Assembly (NCBI GenBank): GCA_039944535.1
Contig: JBDUYP010000020.1
Location: forward strand, 62,001-126,000
Length of the DNA stretch: 64,000 nt
Source: JAMZMI01 sp039944535
Lineage (GTDB): Bacteria > Bacteroidota > Bacteroidia > Cytophagales > Cyclobacteriaceae
Reading direction: 5' to 3'
Numbering within the stretch: the stretch's first letter is position 1; each line of letters starts with the position of its first letter. Below the pieces are notes generated by a model. The model worked only from the letters and a program-made list of their open reading frames with translations, searched no databases and had not been told where the DNA came from. This document shows positions 8,807-16,043 of the stretch, piece by piece. The translations under genes and the position numbers were made by a program.

Positions 8807-9130
8807 CTGAAACGACTTGTTTACATACTGTTTTTCCTGGGAGCATCTTTCTCGTCGCAAGCATTTACTGCTGAAAACACTGAAGAAGATTCAAAATCTA
8901 AAAAATCAACTCCCGCCATTCACAATACTGATGCTACATCAGGAAACTCTACAAAAGACAGTGCGGATAAACCAGCCAAAGAGGCTAAAGTCGAAAAGAC
9001 AGAAATACCCGACTCCCTATCAAACTACAACTCTAGTTGCAAATTCAATTTCTTGTTTTACTTTATCTACAAAGTAAAATATGATGAAAACGGGAAAGTT
9101 GAAACCGGTTCGCTAAACTTCGAATTCTAA
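8807..9130 (+). CDS. Small exported protein of unknown function, apparent CTG start
   Basis: An open frame of 107 codons with no ATG, GTG or TTG at its beginning. The first plausible codon is CTG at 8807, giving a classic signal peptide, (M)KRLVYILFFLGASFSSQAF. A low-complexity Lys/Ser/Thr/Asp/Glu region follows (about residues 22-70), then a short conserved-looking tail with one Cys (NSSCKFNFLFYFIYKVKY, ending LNFEF). An in-frame TAA lies 15 bases upstream of the CTG, so no earlier start exists. The stop directly abuts the stop of the convergent hisA gene. Either CTG is the real start, or an ATG was lost by mutation or sequencing error. I do not recognise the family. Confidence 0.6.
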   Translation: MKRLVYILFFLGASFSSQAFTAENTEEDSKSKKSTPAIHNTDATSGNSTKDSADKPAKEAKVEKTEIPDSLSNYNSSCKFNFLFYFIYKVKYDENGKVETGSLNFEF

Positions 9131-9853
9131 TTACTGCTCTGAGATAAACTTCTCGATTTCTTTCAAAGATATTTTCCCTTCGTAAAAGGCCTTTCCGAAG
9201 ATTACCCCTTTTACACCCACATCCTTAAGCTTTCTGATATCCTCCATATTGCGAACTCCCCCGCTAGCAAAAACCTGTAGGTCAGGGAACCGCTTCCTAA
9301 GATCTGAATACAGATCAAATGATGGGCCTGAAAGCACCCCGTCTTTTGAGATGTCGGTGGTTTTGAGATACTTGAGTCCTCTGTCGTAGAAATACTCTAC
9401 ATGCTCAAAAAGATCAATTTTTGTGTCCTTTTGCCAGCCTCCTACTTTGATGTGGCCGTTTAGTGCATCTGCCGCTAACACGATACGGTCACGTCCGTAT
9501 GACATGATCCAATCAGAAAAAAGAGACTTATTATAAACCGCTATGGTTGCTGCACCCACACTTTTGGCCCCAGCTTCAAACGCCTTTGCAATTGCTCCGT
9601 CGGTGTGTAGCCCTCCTGAAAAATTTATTCTCAAGTCTGTATAGCCCGCAAGCATCTCCAACGTCGGGAAATTAACCGGATGCCCCTTTTGGGCACCATC
9701 AAGATCTACTAAATGCAGGCGAGTCACTCCGTGCTCCAAAAATCTCTCCGCTCTTTCGAGAGGACTATCATTAGTTTCTTCTTTTGAAAAATCGCCTTGA
9801 GTAGTTCTAATCGCTCGACCGTTGACAACTGTTATGGATGGGACTAGCCACAT
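9131..9853 (-). CDS. hisA: HisA-like phosphoribosyl isomerase
   Basis: A 240-residue TIM barrel. HisA isomerises ProFAR to PRFAR in histidine synthesis. Family features are the LHLVDLDGA segment, the first phosphate-binding loop NFSGGLHTDG, the Asp of AADALNGHIKVGGW (second catalytic Asp, about residue 127), TTDISKDGVLSGP (catalytic Thr region) and the second phosphate loop FASGGVRNMEDI. Oddly, the first catalytic Asp of the usual PAID motif appears as Thr (LVPSITVVNGRAIRTTQGD). No other his genes are nearby. I keep the HisA call, but activity with the altered residue is uncertain. Confidence 0.8.
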   Translation of the reverse strand: MWLVPSITVVNGRAIRTTQGDFSKEETNDSPLERAERFLEHGVTRLHLVDLDGAQKGHPVNFPTLEMLAGYTDLRINFSGGLHTDGAIAKAFEAGAKSVGAATIAVYNKSLFSDWIMSYGRDRIVLAADALNGHIKVGGWQKDTKIDLFEHVEYFYDRGLKYLKTTDISKDGVLSGPSFDLYSDLRKRFPDLQVFASGGVRNMEDIRKLKDVGVKGVIFGKAFYEGKISLKEIEKFISEQ

Positions 9854-9972
9854 GTTTGATTGGGGTTTTGGGGTAAAGGGTTAACGTTTCCTTTGCAAAG
9901 CAAAGAAACTAAACAAATATAGTGAGAATAAGATATCAAAAATACCTCACTTGTAAACCTTGACCAGTAAAG

Positions 9973-10683
9973 TTATGAATGGATTTGAACCAGTTTGAAG
10001 CCTTCTCCGTGAACTGTAAGCAGCTTGAGCGATTCCTCCTCTTTGAGGTACTTTCGGAGCTTGGCAATATATACATCCATGCTTCTGGCGTTGAAGTAAG
10101 AATCGTCATGCCATATTTTTTTTAGCGCCACGGTTCTCGTCACCGTCTGATTCAGGTTTTCTATAAACAGTTTCAACAACTCATTTTCTTTGGTTGTGAG
10201 CTTAATCGTGCCGCCAGGTAAACTCAACCTATTTTCTGCATATTGATACTGGAGGGTTCCAATTTTAATATCCGACGGAAGGGTCTTGTCTTCCTCCGCC
10301 ATGGTACGCTTCAGCACGGCTTGTATCCTCAGTAAAAGCACCTCCATGCTGAAAGGCTTGGTGATGTAATCATCAGCACCAACCTTGAAGCCCTGAATCA
10401 CATCTTCTTTCAGCGATTTAGCCGTGAGAAAAATAATGGGGATATCAGGGTCTATTGCTCTGATCTCTGATGCAAGCTGAAACCCATCTTTTTTCGGCAT
10501 CATCAGATCCAGGACGCACAAATCAAACTTACCCGGCTTGAATGTATCAGCACCTTGCTGCCCATCCACACAAAGCTTCGTCTCAAATCCTTTAAGGTTT
10601 AAATATTCATTCAGAACCTGTCCCAGATTGGGATCGTCTTCGGCTAATAGGATTCTTGGGTTTCCAGAGTTTTTGCTAAGCAT
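9973..10683 (-). CDS. OmpR-family response regulator (pair 1)
   Basis: A 236-residue two-component regulator. The receiver domain (about residues 10-125) has the acidic pocket LLAEDD, the phospho-acceptor Asp in FDLCVLDLMMP, Thr in IIFLTAKS and Lys in DDYITKPFS. The C-terminal winged-helix domain (about 140-236) matches the OmpR/PhoB type (LTTKENELLKLF, SMDVYIAKLRKYL). I start it at the ATG at 10683, giving MLSKNSGNPRILLAEDD; an upstream in-frame ATG at 10740 would add a 19-residue tail overlapping the kinase gene. The start overlaps the kinase stop by 8 bases, so the two are co-translated. It probably binds the TTAAC boxes at 12248-12283 (inference). Confidence 0.93.
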   Translation of the reverse strand: MLSKNSGNPRILLAEDDPNLGQVLNEYLNLKGFETKLCVDGQQGADTFKPGKFDLCVLDLMMPKKDGFQLASEIRAIDPDIPIIFLTAKSLKEDVIQGFKVGADDYITKPFSMEVLLLRIQAVLKRTMAEEDKTLPSDIKIGTLQYQYAENRLSLPGGTIKLTTKENELLKLFIENLNQTVTRTVALKKIWHDDSYFNARSMDVYIAKLRKYLKEEESLKLLTVHGEGFKLVQIHS

Positions 10684-12208
10684 GATGTAAAGGTAAGGTG
10701 AATGTAAATTTGCTGCCTCGAGCAGGCTCACTTTCCACATCTATGCTTCCATCATGTGCATCAATCATGCTCTTGACATAGGCCAGACCCAGACCAAAAC
10801 CTTTGACGTCATGAATGTTTCCGGTATGAACCCTGAAGAATTTTTCGAAAATGTGTTTTTGCGCCTCTTTGGTCATGCCTATGCCGTGATCCTGAACTGA
10901 GCACGCAATCTGCGAGCCCGTATTTCTTGTGCGGATGGTGATGTGAGGAGAGTCAGAAGAGTATTTATTGGCATTGTCCAGAAGGTTGACAAGTATATTG
11001 ACAAGGTGGGTCTTGTCCGCAAAAACCTGCGTATTGGTTGCTTCCAAAATGGCTTTGATCGATCCTCCTCGTTTTTCAACCTGAATCATGGTTTTCTCCA
11101 TGGCCTTCTCTATCAACTCATGCAAGTTCAATACTTCATGTTTCAGGCTAAAGTCCTGCTTGTCCAGCGCAGCGATATTCAAAACCCTTTCTACTTGTTC
11201 GCCCAGCCTTCCGTTTTCCTCAGAAATGACATTGAGATATCTGTCTCGCATATCCGGCAGCTGCTGAATGTCTTTATCATTGAGCGCTTCGGCCGCCAGA
11301 GAAATGGTCGCAATCGGTGTTTTGAGCTCGTGAGTCATGTTATTGATAAAGTCATTTTTCATCTCTGATAATTTTTTCTGTCGCATTATGGTGTGCACCG
11401 AATAACCAAACGTCAATGCAATCATTAAAATCAAAACACCAGAACTGGCCATGGTCAACCATATTTTACGAAGTAGAAAGCCCTCCTTATCAGGAAAATT
11501 CAGTACTAACCAGTTGCTATCGCCAATCAAGTCATTAGGGAAAAGGCTGGCTCGCAGATCACTTTGTGCAAGTTCATTTTTCATGCCCACATCTGTCAGG
11601 TGTACAAATCGGTTTTGCATGGGAGAGATTACTCCATACTCATAGTGGATGTCTATCCCTTTTCCTTCCAACTCTCTACTAAGCAAAGAATCGAGCTGAT
11701 CGGGGTTGAACCTGGCCGTGATGGCTCTGTTTGGAACCAACATATTTTCGAGCACCTGAAACATCATTTCCGATTTTCGATTCACTTTTTCCATTTGCTC
11801 CCTTGCCCATCGCTGCTGCTCGAGTGCCTCCTGCTGAGCTTCAGGAGTCATTTCTATGACTTGCCCTCCTGACGACTGAAAGTCGAAGACAATGTTGAAT
11901 CCCTCATCGGTAAAAACAGTGTCATATATTACCTGCACATTGCTTTGAGCATCAGGCTGGGTGCCTGAAAAAAGCTGACCAGAACCGAAGGCATTGGTTG
12001 AAAACTGAAATTGGCTGGAGAACGCATAAAGAGCCTCTTGCTTTTCCAGCTTTTCCGAAACGTTTTGCAAGGCTTCTACCACGTCTCGCTTGAAAGCCTC
12101 CTCATTGGCGGAAATAACAGTATCTATCCAGTAGAGCTGAAAGCCCACTAAGCCTATCAGACCGAAAGCCATGATGGCAATAATCCACCTTAAAGACATA
12201 CGTTTCAC
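10676..12208 (-). CDS. Membrane sensor histidine kinase (pair 1)
   Basis: A 510-residue kinase. TM1 spans about residues 7-30. The periplasmic sensor region is about 220 residues long with a Gln/Glu-rich helical part. TM2 spans about 255-275 (SGVLILMIALTFGYSV). The H box NDFINNMTHELKTP places the phosphorylated His near residue 292. The ATP-binding domain follows with an N box (LLDNANKYS), G1 (DHGIGM) and G2 (GFGLGLAY). There is no HAMP or PAS domain. Its own promoter probably uses the minus-strand TAGATTTG at 12230-12223. It is paralogous to the 13863-15083 kinase and also diverges from an exported protein gene. The signal sensed is unknown. Confidence 0.93.
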   Translation of the reverse strand: MKRMSLRWIIAIMAFGLIGLVGFQLYWIDTVISANEEAFKRDVVEALQNVSEKLEKQEALYAFSSQFQFSTNAFGSGQLFSGTQPDAQSNVQVIYDTVFTDEGFNIVFDFQSSGGQVIEMTPEAQQEALEQQRWAREQMEKVNRKSEMMFQVLENMLVPNRAITARFNPDQLDSLLSRELEGKGIDIHYEYGVISPMQNRFVHLTDVGMKNELAQSDLRASLFPNDLIGDSNWLVLNFPDKEGFLLRKIWLTMASSGVLILMIALTFGYSVHTIMRQKKLSEMKNDFINNMTHELKTPIATISLAAEALNDKDIQQLPDMRDRYLNVISEENGRLGEQVERVLNIAALDKQDFSLKHEVLNLHELIEKAMEKTMIQVEKRGGSIKAILEATNTQVFADKTHLVNILVNLLDNANKYSSDSPHITIRTRNTGSQIACSVQDHGIGMTKEAQKHIFEKFFRVHTGNIHDVKGFGLGLAYVKSMIDAHDGSIDVESEPARGSKFTFTLPLHHA

Positions 12209-12222
12209 TTCACAAATCTACG

Positions 12223-12230
12223 TGGAAAAT
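12223..12230 (-). promoter_or_regulatory. -7 element for kinase/regulator operon 1
   Basis: On the minus strand this is TAGATTTG, an exact TAnnTTTG match, ending 15 bases upstream of the kinase ATG. It implies a very short leader. The TTAAC boxes (12248-12283) lie just upstream, where a bound regulator could act on both divergent promoters. Confidence 0.45.
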
Positions 12231-12247
12231 AGCCCTGTGATGCCTGT

Positions 12248-12313
12248 TTAACCTTTTTTAACAAGGATTAACGGGCTTTTAACAGCCGCGTATTGAGTGC
12301 CGGCGTACTTTCG
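12248..12313 (+). promoter_or_regulatory. TTAAC box array plus -7 element (promoter A)
   Basis: Four exact TTAAC boxes start at 12248, 12258, 12268 and 12279, i.e. spaced 10, 10 and 11 bases, one helical turn each. A -7-like element TACTTTCG (12306-12313, one mismatch to TAnnTTTG) starts 27 bases after the start of the last box, putting that box in the -33 position. Direct repeats at 10-11 bases are the classic target form of OmpR/PhoB winged-helix regulators. The array lies between kinase operon 1 and the T9SS-sorted protein gene at 12335. The regulator assignment is inference. Confidence 0.65.
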
Positions 12314-12334
12314 AGTACATAAAAATTATCGCGT

Positions 12335-13198
12335 ATGAAAAAGACATTCACAAAACAACTGCTGGGCCTAATTCTCATACTTATGTATAGTGGAGTAAGT
12401 GCTCAGGATGCAGAGGGCGATGGAAAAATTGTTCTGGAGATCACCAAAGAGATAAATGGTGAGAAGAAAACATTTAAGGGAGAATACGAAAATGAAGAAC
12501 AGATGCGTGCAGACCCCAATTACAGGGAGTTTGTAGGAGAAGATGACGACTTCAATTTCAACTTCAATGGTATTGACCATAATAACATAGCGATTGACAT
12601 TCAAAAGCTTATGGATCAGAATGGGTTCAATTTCAGTTTTGATACGGACAGTGGGCCAAAAGCCATTTTCGGTTTTGACTCTGCTGTGGTTTTTGATTTT
12701 TCAAAAGACATGGAAGAAATGGCTGAGGAAATGCGCCGATTGGGTGCCAATGTACAAGCCTTTCAGTTTGATGATGATTCTGGCATGGCCTGGGTTTTTG
12801 GAGACTCCTCAAATAATACCACCAAAAACCATGTAAGCGTATTTGGGGACGCTGATGTGATGGTGCTGAAAAAGCTCAAGATCACAGAAATAGACGGAGA
12901 TGAATTTGGAAAAAAGGGTAAAGTGAAAGATAGTGAGTCTTTGGAATTGGAATCACTGGATTATTACCCCAACCCTTCCACGGGTAGTTTTAAGCTGCGG
13001 TTTAAAGTGCCCCAGCAAGGGGAATTGTCTGTGAAAGTCTATAATCTGGATGGCAAGGAGGTGTTTTCACGGTACTTCAATCAATTCGGTGGCACATACT
13101 CCGAGTCGCTGGATTTGACTGATCAGAGCGCTGGGGTTTACTTGTTGGAAGTGCAGCTGGACAAAAAGAGACTAACCCGAAAGATTGTGATCGAATAG
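12335..13198 (+). CDS. Exported protein with T9SS type A sorting domain
   Basis: A 287-residue protein with signal peptide MKKTFTKQLLGLILILMYSGVSAQ. The acidic, Asp/Asn/Phe-rich middle region (about residues 70-190) has repeated FNFNF and FDF-like runs and no recognised domain. The C-terminal region (about 205-287) is a typical type IX secretion sorting domain: YYPNPSTGSFKLRF, then VKVYNLDGKEVFS, then GVYLLEVQLDKKRLTRKIVIE. Type IX cargo crosses the outer membrane and is usually attached to the surface or released. It diverges from kinase operon 1 under promoter A and is probably that system's target (inference). Its last 27 bases overlap the 3' end of the convergent regulator gene. Confidence 0.85.
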   Translation: MKKTFTKQLLGLILILMYSGVSAQDAEGDGKIVLEITKEINGEKKTFKGEYENEEQMRADPNYREFVGEDDDFNFNFNGIDHNNIAIDIQKLMDQNGFNFSFDTDSGPKAIFGFDSAVVFDFSKDMEEMAEEMRRLGANVQAFQFDDDSGMAWVFGDSSNNTTKNHVSVFGDADVMVLKKLKITEIDGDEFGKKGKVKDSESLELESLDYYPNPSTGSFKLRFKVPQQGELSVKVYNLDGKEVFSRYFNQFGGTYSESLDLTDQSAGVYLLEVQLDKKRLTRKIVIE

Positions 13199-13870
13199 GG
13201 TGAAACCAACCCCGTGGTGGTTTCTTATTTCAAGACTAGAATCCGATTTAATATATTTCCTAAGCCTGGATATAAAAACGTCCAGGCTTCTTCCTTTGAA
13301 ATAGTCGTTTTCGCCCCAGATCTGAACGAGGATATCTTCTCGCTTTACCAGCTCACCACTGTTTTCGTAAAGCATTTTTAGCAAATCTGCCTCCATCTGA
13401 GTGAGGTTAGTCGTTCCATCACGGCCCTCTACACATAGGTTTTTATAATCAAACGCTATATTTCCCAGCTTCACCTTGTTGGCGTTTTGAGCTGGTTGCC
13501 CGCTCCTCCTCAAAAAAACCTGAATCCGATAAGCCAGCTCCGACATGTTAAAAGGTTTGACCACATAGTCATCCCCACCGATCTCAAATCCTTTCAGCCG
13601 ATCTTCATCCATTGATTTGGCCGTGAGAAAAATAATAGGTACAAACTCATCTCTGTCCCGAATATTTCGAGCCAGAGAAAACCCATCCATCCCCGGCATC
13701 ATCACGTCAACCAGACAGAGGTCATAGGTGCCCGCCTGAAACTGACTCCATCCATCATTGCCATCTTTGGCATGCGTGACAACATACCCCTGATCGGTGA
13801 GCTGGTCTGATATCACAAAGCCCAGATTCTCATCATCCTCAGCTAGCAGTATTTTAGCCTTCTTATTCAT
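13172..13870 (-). CDS. OmpR-family response regulator (pair 2)
   Basis: A 232-residue regulator paralogous to the one at 9973-10683. The receiver has LLAEDDENLG, the phospho-acceptor Asp in YDLCLVDVMMPG, IIFLTAKS and DDYVVKPFN. The winged-helix domain has LTQMEADLLKML and SLDVFISRLRKYI. Its start overlaps the kinase stop by 8 bases, exactly as in pair 1, which supports duplication of the whole operon. Its 3' end overlaps the convergent T9SS cargo gene by 27 bases. Its likely target is the second TTAAC array at 15141-15177. Confidence 0.93.
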   Translation of the reverse strand: MNKKAKILLAEDDENLGFVISDQLTDQGYVVTHAKDGNDGWSQFQAGTYDLCLVDVMMPGMDGFSLARNIRDRDEFVPIIFLTAKSMDEDRLKGFEIGGDDYVVKPFNMSELAYRIQVFLRRSGQPAQNANKVKLGNIAFDYKNLCVEGRDGTTNLTQMEADLLKMLYENSGELVKREDILVQIWGENDYFKGRSLDVFISRLRKYIKSDSSLEIRNHHGVGFTLFDHNLSG

Positions 13871-15083
13871 GCGCTGGTAAGGTTAAGGTGAAAGCGGTTC
13901 CTGACGAGCCTGATTCCAAATGTATTTTCCCTTTTATCACTTCTACTGATCGTTTTACAAAATACAGGCCCAGGCCAAAACCCTTCACATCGTGACGATC
14001 ACCGCTAGGTGTTCGGTAAAATTTATCAAATACCTTTTGCTGCTCCTCAGGAGTTATGGGTTTCCCATCATTTAGAACTACTATTTTAATCTTTTTGCCT
14101 TCGCTCCAGCTTTTGATTTCAACCTTGCTTTCACCGTACTTGATGGCATTGTCCACCAGGTTTGACATTACTTTTTCGAAATTTTCCGGGTCTCCCAAAA
14201 CCATTTTTCCACAGCGCAAATCATGGTCAACCTGACGGCCAAAACCAGAGAAACGATCGGCCACTTCTCTGATAGCTGCATCCACATCAACGGGCATTTT
14301 CTTCGTTTTGGCGCCATGCTCAATAGAAGTGGTGTCAAGGAAACGCGAGACATGCTGCTGAAGCCTGAGACTTTCATCCTTTATGATTTGGGCATACCTT
14401 TTGCCTTTTTCACTACGTATTTCATTCTCCAAAACTTCAGCCGAGAGCATGAGAGTGGAGAGCGGCGTTTTGAACTCGTGAGTCATGTTATTGACAAAGT
14501 CCCGCTGGATTTCGCTGAGTCGCTTTTGCCTCAAAATCACGAAAAGTGCATAACCGAAAAACACCGTAATCAGCACAGTAATTGCACTTGTAAACTTCCA
14601 AAAACCCAGATCCAGACTCCCCGACTTATTCGGAAAGTAAACCCCAAAGTAATACTCTTCATTATGAAGTTTTGGCAACTTGCCATGTGGCTCTACCTTT
14701 TCATCACCAAAGGAGATAAAGTCACCATAGACCATACTTTCCGTCTGGCAATCGTACACGCCAAACTCAAAATCCTCTTTAAGGTTTCTTTTTTCCAACT
14801 CCGCCCTAATGAGGTAATCGAGGGACGATAAATTGATGCTATAATTCGTTCTGGCAATGAAATAATTTGATGAAACCTGTTCGATAGGATCATTGGAAAT
14901 GTCATTCCCGTTGATCTCGCAGAGCGACTCCACCACATTGCGAAGTGCCATTTGTACGTTGTGACTAAACTGCTGTTCCTGGTTTTTTATGGCTTTAGAC
15001 ACCCAAAATATCTGAGTAGATATGATCCCGATCAGCGTGAGCGATCCGAGCAAAATAATCAGACGGATAGGTGTGTTTTTCAT
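13863..15083 (-). CDS. Membrane sensor histidine kinase (pair 2)
   Basis: A 406-residue kinase. TM1 spans about residues 7-28, a periplasmic sensor of about 130 residues follows, TM2 spans about 165-185 (FTSAITVLITVFFGYALF), and the H box RDFVNNMTHEFKTP has its His near residue 202. The ATP domain has an N box (LVDNAIKYG), G1-like (NDGKPI) and G2 (GFGLGLYF). The sensor region is shorter than in pair 1 and has Cys in SLCEINGN and VYDCQTES, possibly a disulfide. It diverges from a DUF1573 gene across the second TTAAC array. Confidence 0.92.
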   Translation of the reverse strand: MKNTPIRLIILLGSLTLIGIISTQIFWVSKAIKNQEQQFSHNVQMALRNVVESLCEINGNDISNDPIEQVSSNYFIARTNYSINLSSLDYLIRAELEKRNLKEDFEFGVYDCQTESMVYGDFISFGDEKVEPHGKLPKLHNEEYYFGVYFPNKSGSLDLGFWKFTSAITVLITVFFGYALFVILRQKRLSEIQRDFVNNMTHEFKTPLSTLMLSAEVLENEIRSEKGKRYAQIIKDESLRLQQHVSRFLDTTSIEHGAKTKKMPVDVDAAIREVADRFSGFGRQVDHDLRCGKMVLGDPENFEKVMSNLVDNAIKYGESKVEIKSWSEGKKIKIVVLNDGKPITPEEQQKVFDKFYRTPSGDRHDVKGFGLGLYFVKRSVEVIKGKIHLESGSSGTAFTLTLPAHE

Positions 15084-15140
15084 TTTTTACCCTTCTTCGG
15101 AGAGACTAAATAAACGCTTTTGTGGCGGTTTTAGAAAACA

Positions 15141-15207
15141 TTAACATCCCATTAACAATCATTGGCGATTCATTAACACAGGTTTTCTCTGCAGAATCAC
15201 AGATTTG
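15141..15207 (+). promoter_or_regulatory. TTAAC box array plus -7 element (promoter B)
   Basis: Exact TTAAC boxes start at 15141, 15152 and 15173. A degenerate TTGGC at 15162 fills the missing turn, giving spacing 11, 10, 11. A -7-like CAGATTTG (15200-15207, one mismatch) starts 27 bases after the start of the last box, the same geometry as promoter A. It serves the DUF1573 gene at 15224 and lies upstream of kinase operon 2 on the other strand. Confidence 0.6.
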
Positions 15208-15223
15208 GGAAAACAATAAATTT

Positions 15224-15589
15224 ATGATGAAACGAACATTTCTTATCCTCATGCTGGGAGTCACAGTAGCTGCGATTGCCTCAGTAAGCCCACTTACGTG
15301 GAAATCTACCTCCCTTGATCTGGGCGAAATCAAAGTCAATGAAACGGTTGACTTATCATTTGAGTTTACCAACTCAGCCAATGAAACCGTGACCATACTG
15401 GAAGCAAAAGGCTCATGTGGATGTACCAAAGTTAGCTATTCGAAAGAGGAAATAGCTCCGGGAGAATCTGCTCAAGTCACCGCCAAGTTCAAGTCGTCCA
15501 AAAGTGGAACGTTCCGCAAGACCATCAAAATCAAAACTTCTGCCTCGACAGAAGCGACAGTTCTTTCTTTCAAAGGAACGGCTATTTAA
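15224..15589 (+). CDS. Exported DUF1573 domain protein
   Basis: A 121-residue protein. The start is the ATG at 15224 (MMKRTFLILMLGVTVAAIASV, a signal peptide); a longer frame from 15122 would run through the promoter and operator region and is rejected. The mature part is a single Ig-like DUF1573 domain: WKSTSLDLGEIKVNETVDLSFEF (in pieces), then the hallmark KGSCGCTKV, then GESAQVTAKFKSSKSGTFRKT. DUF1573 proteins are common in Bacteroidota and generally periplasmic, with no defined biochemical role. It diverges from kinase operon 2 and ends in a strong terminator, so it is a one-gene unit, probably the target of that system. Confidence 0.9.
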   Translation: MMKRTFLILMLGVTVAAIASVSPLTWKSTSLDLGEIKVNETVDLSFEFTNSANETVTILEAKGSCGCTKVSYSKEEIAPGESAQVTAKFKSSKSGTFRKTIKIKTSASTEATVLSFKGTAI

Positions 15590-15596
15590 GTTCCCA

Positions 15597-15626
15597 AACC
15601 TGCTGCAACTGTATGCAGCAGGTTTT
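15597..15626 (+). terminator. Rho-independent terminator after DUF1573 gene
   Basis: A perfect 11-bp stem, AACCTGCTGCA/TGCAGCAGGTT, with a 6-base loop, runs into TTTT 7 bases after the stop codon. Confidence 0.85.
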
Positions 15627-15640
15627 AATGTTATTTTACT

Positions 15641-15750
15641 GGCTCAGTTGGGCGGGTCTTCCTGACCGGGTCGCGAAGACTTAGAGCATCGCCTTGACAG
15701 GGCGGGGGTCGCTGAACTAGCCGTCCGCGATCGAATCCAGTCCTCCCGAC
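15641..15750 (+). pseudogene. Interrupted tRNA-Val-like sequence
   Basis: Three blocks match the intact tRNA-Val at 15887. The D-arm start GCTCAGTTGG is at 15642-15651. A 34-base exact block covering the D-arm end, whole anticodon arm and variable region is at 15681-15714. The T-loop/T-stem TCGAATCCAGT is at 15731-15741. About 29 bases are inserted in the D loop (with GTCTTC/GAAGAC able to pair) and about 16 in the T arm. No matching 5' acceptor strand is visible. It is most simply a decayed duplicate or recombination scar; a tRNA-like regulatory RNA cannot be excluded. Confidence 0.6.
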
Positions 15751-15863
15751 TATCTATAACTCAGACTGCTAAACCTGCAACCCAAAACAAGACCTTCAGA
15801 ACACTCTTTCTGTCGTTTTTCAAAAGTGTTATTCTTTCCGACCCTGTGTTTCCATCAAACAAT

Positions 15864-15871
15864 TATATTTG
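15864..15871 (+). promoter_or_regulatory. -7 promoter element of tRNA-Val
   Basis: TATATTTG matches TAnnTTTG exactly and lies 15 bases before the tRNA. No clear TTG sits at -33. Confidence 0.5.
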
Positions 15872-15886
15872 CTCTCCAATCTCAAT

Positions 15887-15961
15887 GGGAAGTTAGCTCA
15901 GTTGGTTTAGAGCATCGCCTTGACAGGGCGGGGGTCGCTGGTTCGAATCCAGTACTTCCCA
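15887..15961 (+). tRNA. tRNA-Val (anticodon GAC)
   Basis: A full cloverleaf with acceptor stem GGGAAGT/ACTTCCC, D stem GCTC/GAGC, an anticodon arm with loop TTGACAG giving GAC, T arm GCTGG/CCAGT and discriminator A. CCA is not encoded. All stems pair. Confidence 0.95.
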
Positions 15962-16043
15962 CAAAAGAGAAAAAGTGCTGACTCTACGGATCATTGTCCT
16001 CCAGTGCTTTTCATATTTATAAAACCAGCAAATTCCTTTTATA

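Noticed and set aside
8817..9077. An 86-codon frame on the plus strand starting at TTG
   Set aside because: It overlaps the better frame (8807-9130), which has a signal peptide and ends exactly at the convergent hisA gene; the rejected translation has no such features.
15122..15223. Upstream extension of the DUF1573 frame
   Set aside because: It crosses the TTAAC operator and -7 element; the signal peptide begins at the ATG at 15224.
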